NCBI RefSeq assembly: GCF_003287455.1
Contig: NZ_PRLC01000004.1
Coordinates: forward strand, 62,001 to 126,000
Reading direction: 5' to 3'
Source of the DNA: Faecalibacterium hattorii
GTDB lineage: Bacteria; Bacillota; Clostridia; Oscillospirales; Ruminococcaceae
Length of the DNA: 64,000 bases
This document shows positions 8,550 to 16,498 of this stretch, one piece after another. Within the stretch, counting starts at the first letter, position 1; every line of letters starts with the position of its first letter. Under the pieces are notes generated by a model. The model did not search any database and had not been told where the DNA came from. It saw only the letters and a list, made by a program, of their open reading frames with translations. A program made the position numbers and the translations under genes.

Positions 8550-10094
8550 ATGTACTCTGTCCTGAAAAGCTACGGTCTGAACGGCCTGAACGGCTTTGCT
8601 GTTGCGGTCGAGGCGGATGTATCCGGCGGGCTGCCCGCCTTTTCGCTGGTGGGTCTGCCGGACTCCGCCGTGCGCGAAAGCGGCGACCGCGTCCGTGCCG
8701 CCGTCAAAAATCTGGGCTTCAAGTGGCCGGACCGCCACATCACGGTCAATCTGGCCCCCGCTGACGTCCGCAAGACCGGCCCGGTTTACGACCTGCCCCT
8801 GCTGCTGGCCGTGCTGGCTTCCTCCGGCCAGTTGGAGGCGCTGCCCGCCGATACCGCCTTCCTCGGCGAACTGGCGCTGGATGGGGCCCTGCGGCCAGTG
8901 TCCGGTGTGCTTCCTATGGCGCTGGCCGCGGCGGCAGACGGCATCAAAGCCCTCTACGTCCCCGCCGAAAACGCCGCCGAAGCCGCCGAGGCGGGCGGCA
9001 CTGCCATGAAGGTCTACCCGGCCCGCACCGCGCGGGAGGTGGTGGACGCACTGCGCGGAGTCACGCCCATCGTTCCGACGGTTCCCCTCCCCTTCGACCC
9101 CGCCGACAGTTGGAACAGCGCCCCCGATTTCGCGGACGTCATGGGGCAGCCCCTCGCCCGCCGGGCCATGGTCATCGCGGCGGCAGGCGGCCACAATGTG
9201 CTGTTGATCGGCGCACCCGGCACCGGCAAATCCATGCTGGCCAAGCGTCTGCCCGGCATCCTGCCGCCGCTGAGCCGGGACGAGGCCGTGGAGACGACGA
9301 AGATCTATTCCATCGCCGGGCAGCTGCCCAAGGGGCGCGGGCTTATCACGAGCCGCCCCTTCCGCAGCCCCCATCACTCCGCCAGCGCCGTTTCGCTGGC
9401 GGGCGGCGGCGCCACCTTCCGCCCCGGCGAGTGCAGCCTTGCCGACTGCGGCGTTCTGTTTTTGGACGAACTGCCGGAATTTTCCCGCGAAAGTCTCGAA
9501 GTGCTGCGGCAGCCGCTGGAGGACGGCCAGATCACGGTCAGCCGCGCGGCGGGCAGCGCCACCTACCCCAGCCGGTTCCAATTGGTCGCGGCCATGAACC
9601 CCTGCAAGTGCGGCTATTACGGCCACCCGACCCATCCCTGCACCTGCTCGCCCAGCGCCGTGCGGCAGTACCGCAGCCGGGTTTCCGGCCCGCTGCTGGA
9701 CCGCATCGACCTCTGCGTCGAGATGGACCCCATCGCCTTTGACGAACTCCACGCGGCTTCCCCCTCCGAGAGCAGCGCCGCACTGCGCCAGCAGGTGCTG
9801 CGCGCCCGCCAAGTTCAGGCCAAGCGCTACGCCGCCCCCGGCTACGAAGGTGTCCGCTGCAACGCCCAGCTCACCGCCGGGCAGGTGCGCCGCGTCTGCC
9901 GGATGACCCCCGGTGCCGAGCAGCTCCTCCGCACCTCCTACGACACGCTGGGCCTTTCCGCCCGCGCCCACGACCGCATCCTCCGGGTGGCCCGCACCGT
10001 CGCCGACCTCGCCGGAAAAGCCCTCCTCGACGAGGACGCCCTGCTGGAAGCTCTGCAATACCGCGCACAGGAAAAGGCCGAACTGACGTTCTGA
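8550..10094 (+). CDS. comM: YifB/ComM-family Mg-chelatase-like AAA+ ATPase
   Basis: A 514-residue protein. The N-terminal third is the Lon-protease-like ChlI fold (LVGLPDSAVRESGDRVRAA); the central part is an AAA+ module with Walker A GAPGTGKSMLAKR, Walker B GVLFLDELPEF and an arginine-finger region; the C-terminal Mg-chelatase domain contains LSARAHDRILRVARTVADL. ComM from Haemophilus and Vibrio is a hexameric helicase promoting branch migration in natural transformation. The family occurs in many bacteria not known to be competent, so its role here is open. The ATG at 8550 is chosen for its SD, AAGGAG with six bases spacing. Confidence 0.94.
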   Translation: MYSVLKSYGLNGLNGFAVAVEADVSGGLPAFSLVGLPDSAVRESGDRVRAAVKNLGFKWPDRHITVNLAPADVRKTGPVYDLPLLLAVLASSGQLEALPADTAFLGELALDGALRPVSGVLPMALAAAADGIKALYVPAENAAEAAEAGGTAMKVYPARTAREVVDALRGVTPIVPTVPLPFDPADSWNSAPDFADVMGQPLARRAMVIAAAGGHNVLLIGAPGTGKSMLAKRLPGILPPLSRDEAVETTKIYSIAGQLPKGRGLITSRPFRSPHHSASAVSLAGGGATFRPGECSLADCGVLFLDELPEFSRESLEVLRQPLEDGQITVSRAAGSATYPSRFQLVAAMNPCKCGYYGHPTHPCTCSPSAVRQYRSRVSGPLLDRIDLCVEMDPIAFDELHAASPSESSAALRQQVLRARQVQAKRYAAPGYEGVRCNAQLTAGQVRRVCRMTPGAEQLLRTSYDTLGLSARAHDRILRVARTVADLAGKALLDEDALLEALQYRAQEKAELTF

Positions 10095-10186
10095 AAAACT
10101 CCGCCGCTTCCCTGCAATTTTTCCCGCCGTTCCTTCGTATTCCAAGTAAAAGGACGACGGGATTTTGTTATACAGGAGGAACCGCT

Positions 10187-10534
10187 ATGGCAATTTTGGA
10201 ACGTACCATCCGCAATCAGAACTTCGATGCACTTCTTCACCGCTTGGAGCAGGAGATCGTAAGCGGCAGTTGGTCGGCGAATCTCGAAGCTTCCAGCGAC
10301 TTCCGCGAAGGTTCCGCCCGGTGCAGCGTCCGGGTGTTCGAGCGCTACAGCATGATGGGCGGCAATCGCCTCAGCCTGACGCTGACCTTGTTCCAGAACA
10401 GTGACAGTCCCCTCCGCCTTTCGGCTATCACCGCCGGCGGCAGTCAGGCTGTTTTCTTCAAGGTCAACACCCTCGGCGAGGAAGCGTTTCTTGAAGAGGT
10501 AAAGCAAGTTTTGGACGATATCGCATCAGAGTAA
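10187..10534 (+). CDS. DUF6054-like small protein
   Basis: A 115-residue soluble protein with a strong SD (CAGGAGGAACCGCT). The middle reads RCSVRVFERYSMMGGNRLSL and the end AITAGGSQAVFFKVNTLGEE, which matches my memory of the DUF6054 family, a small conserved Firmicutes protein of unknown function. It lies 92 bases after comM; an imperfect hairpin CCCGCCGTTCCTT / AAGGACGACGGG followed by ATTTTGTT lies between them and could be a weak terminator. Confidence 0.75.
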   Translation: MAILERTIRNQNFDALLHRLEQEIVSGSWSANLEASSDFREGSARCSVRVFERYSMMGGNRLSLTLTLFQNSDSPLRLSAITAGGSQAVFFKVNTLGEEAFLEEVKQVLDDIASE

Positions 10535-10559
10535 GAGCATAAAAGAAAGGAATTATCGT

Positions 10560-10670
10560 ATGTCCCTTGTCAGTGTGAGTGTTTTTCTTACCGTCGCGCT
10601 CAATACGGCACAACTTGTCTTTTTTGTTACCGGGACGCTGGCATTTATCAAATATTTTCGGAAAAAGTGA
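10560..10670 (+). CDS. Short single-pass membrane peptide (36 residues)
   Basis: The ATG at 10560 follows AGAAAGGA at good spacing; 36 codons end at TGA 10668-10670. The peptide is a short polar start, one long hydrophobic helix containing VFLTVALNTAQLVFFV, and a basic end FRKK, the layout of small membrane peptides or holin-like type I toxins. It lies 25 bases after the DUF6054-like gene, probably in the same transcript. I do not recognise a family. Confidence 0.5.
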   Translation: MSLVSVSVFLTVALNTAQLVFFVTGTLAFIKYFRKK

Positions 10671-10730
10671 TCTTTCCAGAATGATAAATGTCCGTCCGCC
10701 GATCGGCCTTCCGAATGAACGGGGTGTACT

Positions 10731-11156
10731 ATGAATAAATTGCTCAAAGCAGTCGGCAAATTTCTGCTTTCCATCCTTGCAACGATGTTCCTCGTAACTG
10801 GCATCAAAATCGCCGTGGACGGCTGCTGGTTGATTTTTCTTCCCATTGATGAACAGGTCGAATCCGTCACCATTACTTATTCCAGTTTGTCCCCGGACGC
10901 AAAAGAAATTTCCGACTCAGACGACCTTAAAAGGTGCACCGCCATGCTGAATCTACTGAAATATAACATTTTCGTCAAATCCGAAGATGATTCCGCACCG
11001 CTTGTCACTTACATATTTCATCAAAAGAACGGCTCGGAACTTGTCGTGGCCGCCAATAACGAAACCGTCTTCTACAACGGGAAACAGCATGTTCTGAAAC
11101 AACCGGAGGTTTTCGTGAACCTCACCGAAGGACTCTTCTTCGGAAGGATATCATAG
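10731..11156 (+). CDS. Hypothetical membrane-anchored protein
   Basis: A 141-residue protein with an N-terminal hydrophobic helix (about residues 10-30, FLLSILATMFLVTGIKIAV) followed by an extracytoplasmic domain of about 100 residues with alternating beta-type segments (SVTITYSSL, LVTYIFHQKNGSELVVAA). There is no Cys for lipidation. The coding sequence is noticeably more AT-rich than comM and the GC-rich genes around it, as are the neighbouring small peptide and toxin-antitoxin genes, suggesting later acquisition. A strong terminator follows. Function unknown. Confidence 0.7.
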   Translation: MNKLLKAVGKFLLSILATMFLVTGIKIAVDGCWLIFLPIDEQVESVTITYSSLSPDAKEISDSDDLKRCTAMLNLLKYNIFVKSEDDSAPLVTYIFHQKNGSELVVAANNETVFYNGKQHVLKQPEVFVNLTEGLFFGRIS

Positions 11157-11164
11157 AATAATTT

Positions 11165-11210
11165 TGCATAAAAAAGGACTGCCGCTCAAAACGAACGACA
11201 GTCCTTTTTC
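11165..11210. terminator. Bidirectional intrinsic terminator
   Basis: AAAAAGGACTG (11171-11181) pairs with CAGTCCTTTTT (11199-11209), giving U-runs on both strands. It separates the convergent membrane protein gene and toxin gene. Confidence 0.88.
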
Positions 11211-11459
11211 TTACTTGTAAACATCTCCGCGGTTCCCAGCGTCCGTTACGCGAACTGTGATGATTTCCTCTTCCACGGTATACAAAATACGATAGTCCCC
11301 AACGCGCAGCCGATAGAAACCGCTCTGTCCCGCCATTGGTTTAATATCACCTGCAAACGGCAACTGCGCCAATGCAGCAAGGATTCTTTTTTGTTGTGTA
11401 GGCTGCTGCTTCCGGATAAATTTAGCTGCCCGTTTTTCGATGACTATTTGATACTTCAT
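11211..11459 (-). CDS. RelE/ParE-family toxin
   Basis: An 82-residue protein with the compact RelE fold signature: an N-terminal beta strand, two helices (AAKFIRKQQPTQQKRILAAL), then GQSGFYRLRVGDYRILYTVE and a C-terminal NRGDVYK. The YRLRVGDYRILY strand is characteristic of the family, which includes ribosome-dependent mRNA interferases and gyrase poisons; which activity applies cannot be decided here. Its start overlaps the upstream antitoxin stop by four bases, the usual coupled arrangement. Confidence 0.9.
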   Translation of the reverse strand: MKYQIVIEKRAAKFIRKQQPTQQKRILAALAQLPFAGDIKPMAGQSGFYRLRVGDYRILYTVEEEIITVRVTDAGNRGDVYK

Positions 11460-11683
11460 AGCGCAACTCCCAATTCCCGCGCAAGCTGCTCCAGCGGAAT
11501 CGTATCTGTCTTGTGCGGGTCAGGGTCATTTTGGTAGTCTTTCAAAAGCTGTTCGCAGTAAGCATCATCTTCTTTTTCCGCCATGTCCTCTGCAACCAGC
11601 CCTTGAACATAAGCCAGCACATAAGCCAGCTTGTAATCCGGCAGCGTTGCCGTCAATTGATTCAGTTGTTCCCGAACGCTCAT
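11456..11683 (-). CDS. Cognate antitoxin of the RelE-like toxin
   Basis: A 75-residue acidic protein directly upstream of and overlapping the toxin. The N-terminal half (MSVREQLNQLTATLPDYKLA) is helical and may be the DNA-binding or dimerising part; the acidic C-terminal half would wrap the toxin. It does not clearly match RelB, Phd or HigA, so the family is left open. The ATG at 11683 is preferred over one three codons upstream because GAGGTGA is well spaced only for the former. Confidence 0.8.
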   Translation of the reverse strand: MSVREQLNQLTATLPDYKLAYVLAYVQGLVAEDMAEKEDDAYCEQLLKDYQNDPDPHKTDTIPLEQLARELGVAL

Positions 11684-11707
11684 GAAAATCACCTCTTCTA
11701 CGCCTTC

Positions 11708-11736
11708 AGTATATCACGAACCACAGTCGAATTCAA
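11708..11736 (-). promoter_or_regulatory. Promoter of the antitoxin-toxin pair
   Basis: TTGAAT (11736-11731), 17 bases, TATACT (11713-11708), about 25 bases before the antitoxin ATG and just beyond the end of trkH. Confidence 0.75.
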
Positions 11737-11746
11737 CCCATTTTCA

Positions 11747-13189
11747 TCAGAACCTCCGCCATGTATCGGGCAGGAACAAAACGAGCATGGGGAAAATTTC
11801 CAAGCGGCCCGCGAGCATGTCGAAGATCATGACGAGCTTGGCGGGGTTCGAGTAGCCGCCGAAATTCATCATGGGGCCGACCTGATTCAGGCCGGGGCCG
11901 ATATTGTTCAGCGTTGCGGCAATGGCGGTGAAGTTCGTCACCATATCGAAGCCGTCAAGGCTGATGAGGAGGAACGACGCCGCAAAAATGAAGATGTAGG
12001 CCGCCACATAGACATTCGTTGCACGGATGGTCTCGTGGTTGACCAGCTTGCCGTCCATCCGGACCGGGGCCACCACCTGCGGGTGGAGCGCCTGTTTCAG
12101 CTCCTTTTTCAGGCTCTTGCCCAGCAGCAGGAGGCGGCTGACCTTTATGCCGCCGCCCGTGCTGCCCGCACAGGCACCCACAAACATCAGCATCACGAGG
12201 ATCTCCTTGGAAAGGGTCGGCCAGAGGTCAAAATCGCAGCTGGAAAAGCCGGTGGTCGTGATGATGGAACCCACTTGGAAGGCCGCATGGCGCAGCGCCT
12301 CGCCGAGGCCGTTGTACATGCTGTAGATGTTGCAGGTGATGATGCCCACCGCCACCGCGATGATGAGGAAGTAGGCCCGCACTTCCTCGCTGGCTGCGGC
12401 GCGGCGGAACCGGCGCATCAGCAGCAGGAAGTAGGCGTTGAAGTTGACGCCGAAGAGGATCATGAAAATGGTCACGACCCACTGGATGTAGGGCGAAAAG
12501 CTGGCGAAGCTGTCATTGAGGAAGCCGAAGCCGCCGGTGCCCGCCGTGCCGAAAGCCGTAAGCATGGCATCGAAGACCGACATCCGGCCAAACAGCAGGA
12601 AGATGAACTCGATCACGGTCAGGGCAAGATAGATGCCGTACAAAATCTTGGCGGTGGACTGGACCTTGGGCACCAGCTTATCCACCTGCGGGCCGGGGCT
12701 TTCCGCCTTCATCAGGTTGACGTGGGAACCGCCGGTCAGGGGCAGCAGGGACAGCAGAAACACCAAAACGCCCATGCCGCCGACCCAGTGGGTGAAGCTG
12801 CGCCAGAACAGAATGCCCTTGGGCAGGTCCGCCACAGCGGGCAGGATGGACGCGCCGGTGGTGGTAAAGCCGGAAACGGTCTCAAACAGCGCATCCACCG
12901 GGTTCGGGATGCAGCCGGTCAGCACAAAGGGCACGGCACCCACCACACTGATGAGCAGCCAGCACAGCGCCGTGGTCACAAAGCCTTCCCGCATATAGAA
13001 GATCTGGCTCTTGGCCTTGACGCGGTGGAACAACGCCCCCGCCAGCGCGCTGAGGGCCGCCGTGAACAGGAACACGCCCATCACGAACCACTCGCCGTAG
13101 CACAGGCTGGCGACGGCGGGCAGCAGCAGCAGAGCGCCCTCCGTCAGCAGGATGTAGCTCAGCAGCCGTAAAACGATCGCATAATTCAT
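11747..13189 (-). CDS. trkH: TrkH-family potassium uptake channel
   Basis: A 480-residue integral membrane protein with about ten hydrophobic segments and the four pore-loop repeats of the Trk/Ktr/HKT superfamily. FETVSGFTTTGAS, HWVGGMGVLVF, GTAGTGGFGFL and GSIITTTGFSSCDF contain the selectivity-filter glycines. It forms the membrane part of a K+ transporter gated by the TrkA protein encoded just upstream (12 bases, SD GGAGGCGCAGC). Length and motifs are normal. Confidence 0.96.
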   Translation of the reverse strand: MNYAIVLRLLSYILLTEGALLLLPAVASLCYGEWFVMGVFLFTAALSALAGALFHRVKAKSQIFYMREGFVTTALCWLLISVVGAVPFVLTGCIPNPVDALFETVSGFTTTGASILPAVADLPKGILFWRSFTHWVGGMGVLVFLLSLLPLTGGSHVNLMKAESPGPQVDKLVPKVQSTAKILYGIYLALTVIEFIFLLFGRMSVFDAMLTAFGTAGTGGFGFLNDSFASFSPYIQWVVTIFMILFGVNFNAYFLLLMRRFRRAAASEEVRAYFLIIAVAVGIITCNIYSMYNGLGEALRHAAFQVGSIITTTGFSSCDFDLWPTLSKEILVMLMFVGACAGSTGGGIKVSRLLLLGKSLKKELKQALHPQVVAPVRMDGKLVNHETIRATNVYVAAYIFIFAASFLLISLDGFDMVTNFTAIAATLNNIGPGLNQVGPMMNFGGYSNPAKLVMIFDMLAGRLEIFPMLVLFLPDTWRRF

Positions 13190-13201
13190 GCTGCGCCTCC
13201 G

Positions 13202-14560
13202 TCACTCTTCCACGATGTCCCGCAGATCGTGCAGACCATGCTCCAGCGTGACGACGATGACGCTGTCGCCCACTTGGATCTGGTCGCCGCCGCGGGGGAT
13301 CTTGATCTCATTGCCGCGGGTGATGCAGCACAGCAGGGTATTCTTTTTCAGGTGCAGACGGCTCAGCGGCACACCGGTGGCCCGGCTCTCCTCGTGGACC
13401 GTGAATTCCAGCGCTTCCACACGGTCGTCCAGAATGCGGTACAGAGTCTTGATGTTGCTGCCCGCTTCATTCTGCAAGGCACGGACATACTGCACGATGT
13501 AATCGCAGGTCATGTACTTAGGGTAGACGATGCTGCCCAGATCCAGCCCGGCCAGAATGTCGTCGAACTCCAGCCGGTTGACCTTGGTGACCAGCTTGCC
13601 GTGGGAGTGCTTTTTGGCAAACAGGGTCAGCAGAACGTTCTCCTCGTCGATGTTGGTCAGAGCCACGAAGGCTTCGGTAGACTCCAACCCCTCAGAGAGC
13701 AGAAACTCGCGGTTCGAGCCATCCTCGCACAGGATCTGTGCTTCCGGCAGGGACTCGGCCAGCACATTGCAGCGCTCCGGGTCCCGCTCCACGATGCGGA
13801 CGCGGACATGGTTTTCCAGCAGCTCCTGACTGAGGTAGAAGCCGATGGCACCGCCACCCACGATCAGCGCATTGCGCACCGGGCGGACCGCCAGATGGAT
13901 GCGCTGGAAGAACTCGTGGGCCTTTTCCTGCGTGGCAAGGAAGGTGACCTGATCGCCGCTGCGCAGCACGAAGTTGCCGTTGGGGATGATGACGTCCCCC
14001 GCCCGCTCGACGGCGCAGACGAGGATATCGCTCTTGAGCCGGGTGGGGATCTCGTGGATGGCCGTGCCGTCCAGCTCCTGCTGGTCGGTCAGGGTGAACT
14101 TGATCAGCCGGACGCGGCCCCCCGCAAAGGTATCGATCTTGCTTGCGCCGGGGAACCGCAGCAGGTGGGAAATTTCCCGCGCCGCCGCCATCTCCGGGTT
14201 GATGATGGCCGAGATGCCGATCTGCTTTTTGATGAAGTCCAGCTCGTGACTGTAGGACGGGTTGCGCACGCGGGCGATGGCGTGGCAGTGGCCCGCCTTC
14301 TTCGCGAACATGCAGCACAGCAGGTTCAGCTCGTCGGAACCGGTGACCGCGATGAACACATCGGCTTCTTCGATTCCGGCTTCGGACAGGGTGGTGATGG
14401 ACGAACCGTTGCCTACGATGCCCATCACGTCATACGACTCGCTCAGGTGCTCCACGCGGGCCTTGTTCGTGTCGATGACCGTCACGCTGTGGTCTTCCTC
14501 GCTGAGCTGCCGCGCCAGCGCTGTGCCGACCTTGCCGCCGCCCACCAGAATGATCCTCAT
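13202..14560 (-). CDS. trkA: TrkA potassium uptake regulatory subunit
   Basis: A 452-residue cytoplasmic protein with two RCK modules. The first starts at MRIILVGGGKVGTALARQL (Rossmann GxGxxG) and the second near residue 230 with ALIVGGGAIGFYLSQELLE; each is followed by an RCK_C (TrkA_C) domain. It binds NAD(H) or ATP and gates TrkH. RCK_C domains are a known class of cyclic di-AMP receptor in Firmicutes, relevant because cdaA and gdpP are in this window; binding here is inference. The ATG at 14560 is preferred because the Rossmann motif starts at once and AAAGGA precedes it. Confidence 0.95.
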   Translation of the reverse strand: MRIILVGGGKVGTALARQLSEEDHSVTVIDTNKARVEHLSESYDVMGIVGNGSSITTLSEAGIEEADVFIAVTGSDELNLLCCMFAKKAGHCHAIARVRNPSYSHELDFIKKQIGISAIINPEMAAAREISHLLRFPGASKIDTFAGGRVRLIKFTLTDQQELDGTAIHEIPTRLKSDILVCAVERAGDVIIPNGNFVLRSGDQVTFLATQEKAHEFFQRIHLAVRPVRNALIVGGGAIGFYLSQELLENHVRVRIVERDPERCNVLAESLPEAQILCEDGSNREFLLSEGLESTEAFVALTNIDEENVLLTLFAKKHSHGKLVTKVNRLEFDDILAGLDLGSIVYPKYMTCDYIVQYVRALQNEAGSNIKTLYRILDDRVEALEFTVHEESRATGVPLSRLHLKKNTLLCCITRGNEIKIPRGGDQIQVGDSVIVVTLEHGLHDLRDIVEE

Positions 14561-14624
14561 AGAAAAAAATCCTTTCTTTTTCTTCCCCTGTGGGAAGTGT
14601 ATTGCCAAGCGAAAATACAGTTTT

Positions 14625-14653
14625 AGTATAGCACAGTTCGACGGATAGTTCCA
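14625..14653 (-). promoter_or_regulatory. Promoter of trkA-trkH
   Basis: TGGAAC (14653-14648), 17 bases, TATACT (14630-14625), about 60 bases before the trkA ATG. Confidence 0.65.
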
Positions 14654-14689
14654 CTGTTTATGCGGTTTTCTGAGGTTTTCCAACCGTTC

Positions 14690-14718
14690 TTGCATTTTGT
14701 GTGGAAATGTGGTATAGT
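14690..14718 (+). promoter_or_regulatory. Promoter of the repeat-rich leader before the MFS gene
   Basis: TTGCAT (14690-14695), 17 bases, TATAGT (14713-14718), divergent from the trkA promoter. The first gene of normal size downstream is the MFS exporter at 15256. Confidence 0.7.
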
Positions 14719-14754
14719 CGATTCAACGATTTACTGGAAGGAGGGTGCACCTGA

Positions 14755-14799
14755 ATGGTCGGAACTGCTGCGCGGTTTACTCGAAATCCCGCGTCGTAG
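14755..14799 (+). CDS. Putative 14-residue leader peptide
   Basis: The ATG at 14755 follows an excellent SD (AAGGAGGGTGCACCTGA) about 37 bases after the -10 of a strong promoter. The peptide MVGTAARFTRNPAS ends at TAG. Its size and placement, ahead of a terminator and an exporter gene, suggest a regulatory leader peptide; it could also be a remnant of a gene disrupted by the adjacent repeats. Confidence 0.35.
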   Translation: MVGTAARFTRNPAS

Positions 14800-14843
14800 A
14801 TTAAGCGTTTCCGGCTCGAAGTGCGCCCATTTTTAGGGGATAT

Positions 14844-14895
14844 CCCTCTCCGTCTGCTGTGTAGCCAGCTCCCCCGAAGGGGAAGTCATTGGCAT
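14844..14895 (+). repeat. Dispersed hairpin repeat, copy B1
   Basis: CCCTCTCCGTC, a spacer, AGCCAGCTCCCCCGAAGGGGAAG, then TTGGCAT. The block order is the same as in copies A and C, and the CCCC/GGGG arms form a small hairpin. Confidence 0.65.
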
Positions 14896-15004
14896 ACCGG
14901 GTAGGCCCTGCGGAACACACAGGTCTTTTTTGCGTGAACGTGCGGGCCTTGTCCTCATTGGCAGATATTTCTTCCAGCAAAGCGTGGAGCATGAATTTTG
15001 TGCT

Positions 15005-15028
15005 GCACAGCTTTGCTGTGCGTTTTTT
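15005..15028 (+). terminator. Intrinsic terminator inside the MFS leader
   Basis: GCACAGC (15005-15011), loop TTT, GCTGTGC (15015-15021), then G and six T (15023-15028). It lies about 300 bases after the 14690 promoter and about 230 bases before the MFS ATG, where it could end the leader transcript or act as an attenuator. Confidence 0.65.
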
Positions 15029-15049
15029 CTTTTCCAAACGCAGTTTTGA

Positions 15050-15188
15050 TACAACCTCTCCGTCAATGCTTCGCATTGCCACCTCTCCTTGTAGGAGAGG
15101 CCTTGGCAGTCCACACCGCGTGTCCGGTTTCGCCAGAGACTCTCCTACCAGGAGAGCCGTCGAGCGTGAGCGAGACTGAGAGGTTGTA
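15050..15188. repeat. Composite repeat element with terminal inverted repeats (copy B2)
   Basis: Two copies of the dispersed repeat lie head to head. The ends TACAACCTCTC (15050-15060) and GAGAGGTTGTA (15178-15188) are perfect inverted repeats. Inside are two hairpins, CTCTCCTTGTAGGAGAG and CTCTCCTACCAGGAGAG. The 139-base unit has the shape of a miniature inverted-repeat element and contains no coding capacity. Confidence 0.7.
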
Positions 15189-15211
15189 CGAAGGATCATC
15201 AAAAAGGCGCA

Positions 15212-15248
15212 CTTTCTATTTTGAAATCGATTTGTTCAATAGAAAGGG
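15212..15248 (+). promoter_or_regulatory. Hairpin overlapping the MFS ribosome binding site
   Basis: CTTTCTATT-TT-GAA (15212-15225) pairs with TTC-AATAGAAAG (15235-15246), leaving a two-base bulge. The right arm contains the first part of the SD AAAGGG (15243-15248) of the gene starting at 15256, so the folded form would hide the ribosome binding site. Confidence 0.5.
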
Positions 15249-15255
15249 TGTTCCC

Positions 15256-16449
15256 ATGAACCATCCGCTCAACCTGAAAAGACAGCTCCGTTGTATTTAT
15301 CTTTCCGATTTTTTCTCCGGCCTGCGCATCACGGATGCGGTCTGGGTGGCCCTGCTGGCCGCGCGGGGCTTCTCACTGCTGGAGATCGGTCTTGCCAAAA
15401 GCATCTATTATACGGTCAGTCTGCTGGCCGAGATTCCCAGCGGGATGGCCGCTGACCTGTTCGGCCGTAAGCGCGCCCTCGTCTTGGGCGGTGTCCTGGT
15501 CGTGGCCTACAACTTATTGATAGCCTTTGCCCCGAACCTGTTTGTCATCTGCCTTGCTATGGCGTTGAACGCACTGTCCAACGCCCTGTTCTCCGGCACC
15601 AGTTCTGCACTGACCTACGACAGCTTGAAGCAAGCGGGCCGCGAACAAGATTACATTCAAGTATCGGCCAATGAGTACCAGATCACAAATGTTACCAATG
15701 CCCTCGGTTCACTGACCAGTCTTCTGCACAAATTTCTGGGCTTTTCCGGATTTTATCTTCTGAGCGCCGCTTTTGAGAGCATTTCTGCCCTTGCCATCAC
15801 ACGTTTAGAGGAACCCATCGTCACCGAAACGCAGGCCAGCCGGAAGCAGCATCCTCTGCGGGAGCTGCCCGCCCAATTTGCTCAGCTGATCCAGGACAGT
15901 CTGCGGGTCCTCCGCTCCTGCCCGTCAGTCGGGAGACTCATTCTGTCCAGCGCCGTCATCAGCGGCTCCAACTATCTGAGCATCATGTTCTTTCAACAGC
16001 GTCTGGTAGAACTGGGATATCCCACTTCGCTGCTGTTTCTTCCGTTACTGTTCAGCAATCTGGCTGCTATGCTGGGTACGGAATGGGGTCGTCGAATCCA
16101 CCTGCACAGTTTCCGGCGGTTTTATACCCTCTGTGCCCTGCTCTGCGGCATCGGATGCCTCTGCGTGGGTGCCGCGCCTGCACTGGTGGGCATTTTGGGT
16201 TGTATGCTGGCCGAAGGCGTATTGGGTGCCTGGCTCCTGCACGAGAACCGACTGTTGAACGATGCCATCCCCAGTGACCAGCGGGCCACTCTCATCAGCA
16301 TGGACAACATAGCCTACAGTCTGCTGATGATTCCCGCCAGCCCGCTCGTGGGTGCAATCGGGGACATTTTCGGGCAGGCCGGGGCCGGACTCGTTCTTCT
16401 GGGGCTTGCCGTTGCCCTCAGTGGGCTGATCGTACAAAAGCAGAACTGA
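15256..16449 (+). CDS. MFS-family exporter
   Basis: A 397-residue protein with about twelve hydrophobic segments. The loop after the second helix reads GMAADLFGRKRALVLGG, the classical motif A (G-x3-D-x2-GRR/K) of the major facilitator superfamily. The central cytoplasmic loop is short and charged (EEPIVTETQASRKQHP), as in 12-helix drug/H+ antiporter-like members. The substrate cannot be told. The ATG at 15256 has SD AAAGGGTG. The gene stands alone between a leader rich in repeats and a bidirectional terminator; no convincing promoter lies in the 230 bases immediately upstream, so it may depend on the one at 14690. Confidence 0.88.
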   Translation: MNHPLNLKRQLRCIYLSDFFSGLRITDAVWVALLAARGFSLLEIGLAKSIYYTVSLLAEIPSGMAADLFGRKRALVLGGVLVVAYNLLIAFAPNLFVICLAMALNALSNALFSGTSSALTYDSLKQAGREQDYIQVSANEYQITNVTNALGSLTSLLHKFLGFSGFYLLSAAFESISALAITRLEEPIVTETQASRKQHPLRELPAQFAQLIQDSLRVLRSCPSVGRLILSSAVISGSNYLSIMFFQQRLVELGYPTSLLFLPLLFSNLAAMLGTEWGRRIHLHSFRRFYTLCALLCGIGCLCVGAAPALVGILGCMLAEGVLGAWLLHENRLLNDAIPSDQRATLISMDNIAYSLLMIPASPLVGAIGDIFGQAGAGLVLLGLAVALSGLIVQKQN

Positions 16450-16451
16450 CA

Positions 16452-16492
16452 CAAAAGGCAGAGCCGAAAAATCCCGGCCCTGCCTTTTGTTT
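16452..16492. terminator. Bidirectional intrinsic terminator
   Basis: CAAAAGGCAG (16452-16461) pairs with CTGCCTTTTG (16480-16489), with GCCG/CGGC pairing inside the loop. It separates the MFS gene from the convergent pyrimidine phosphorylase gene. Confidence 0.85.
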
Positions 16493-16498
16493 GATCTC

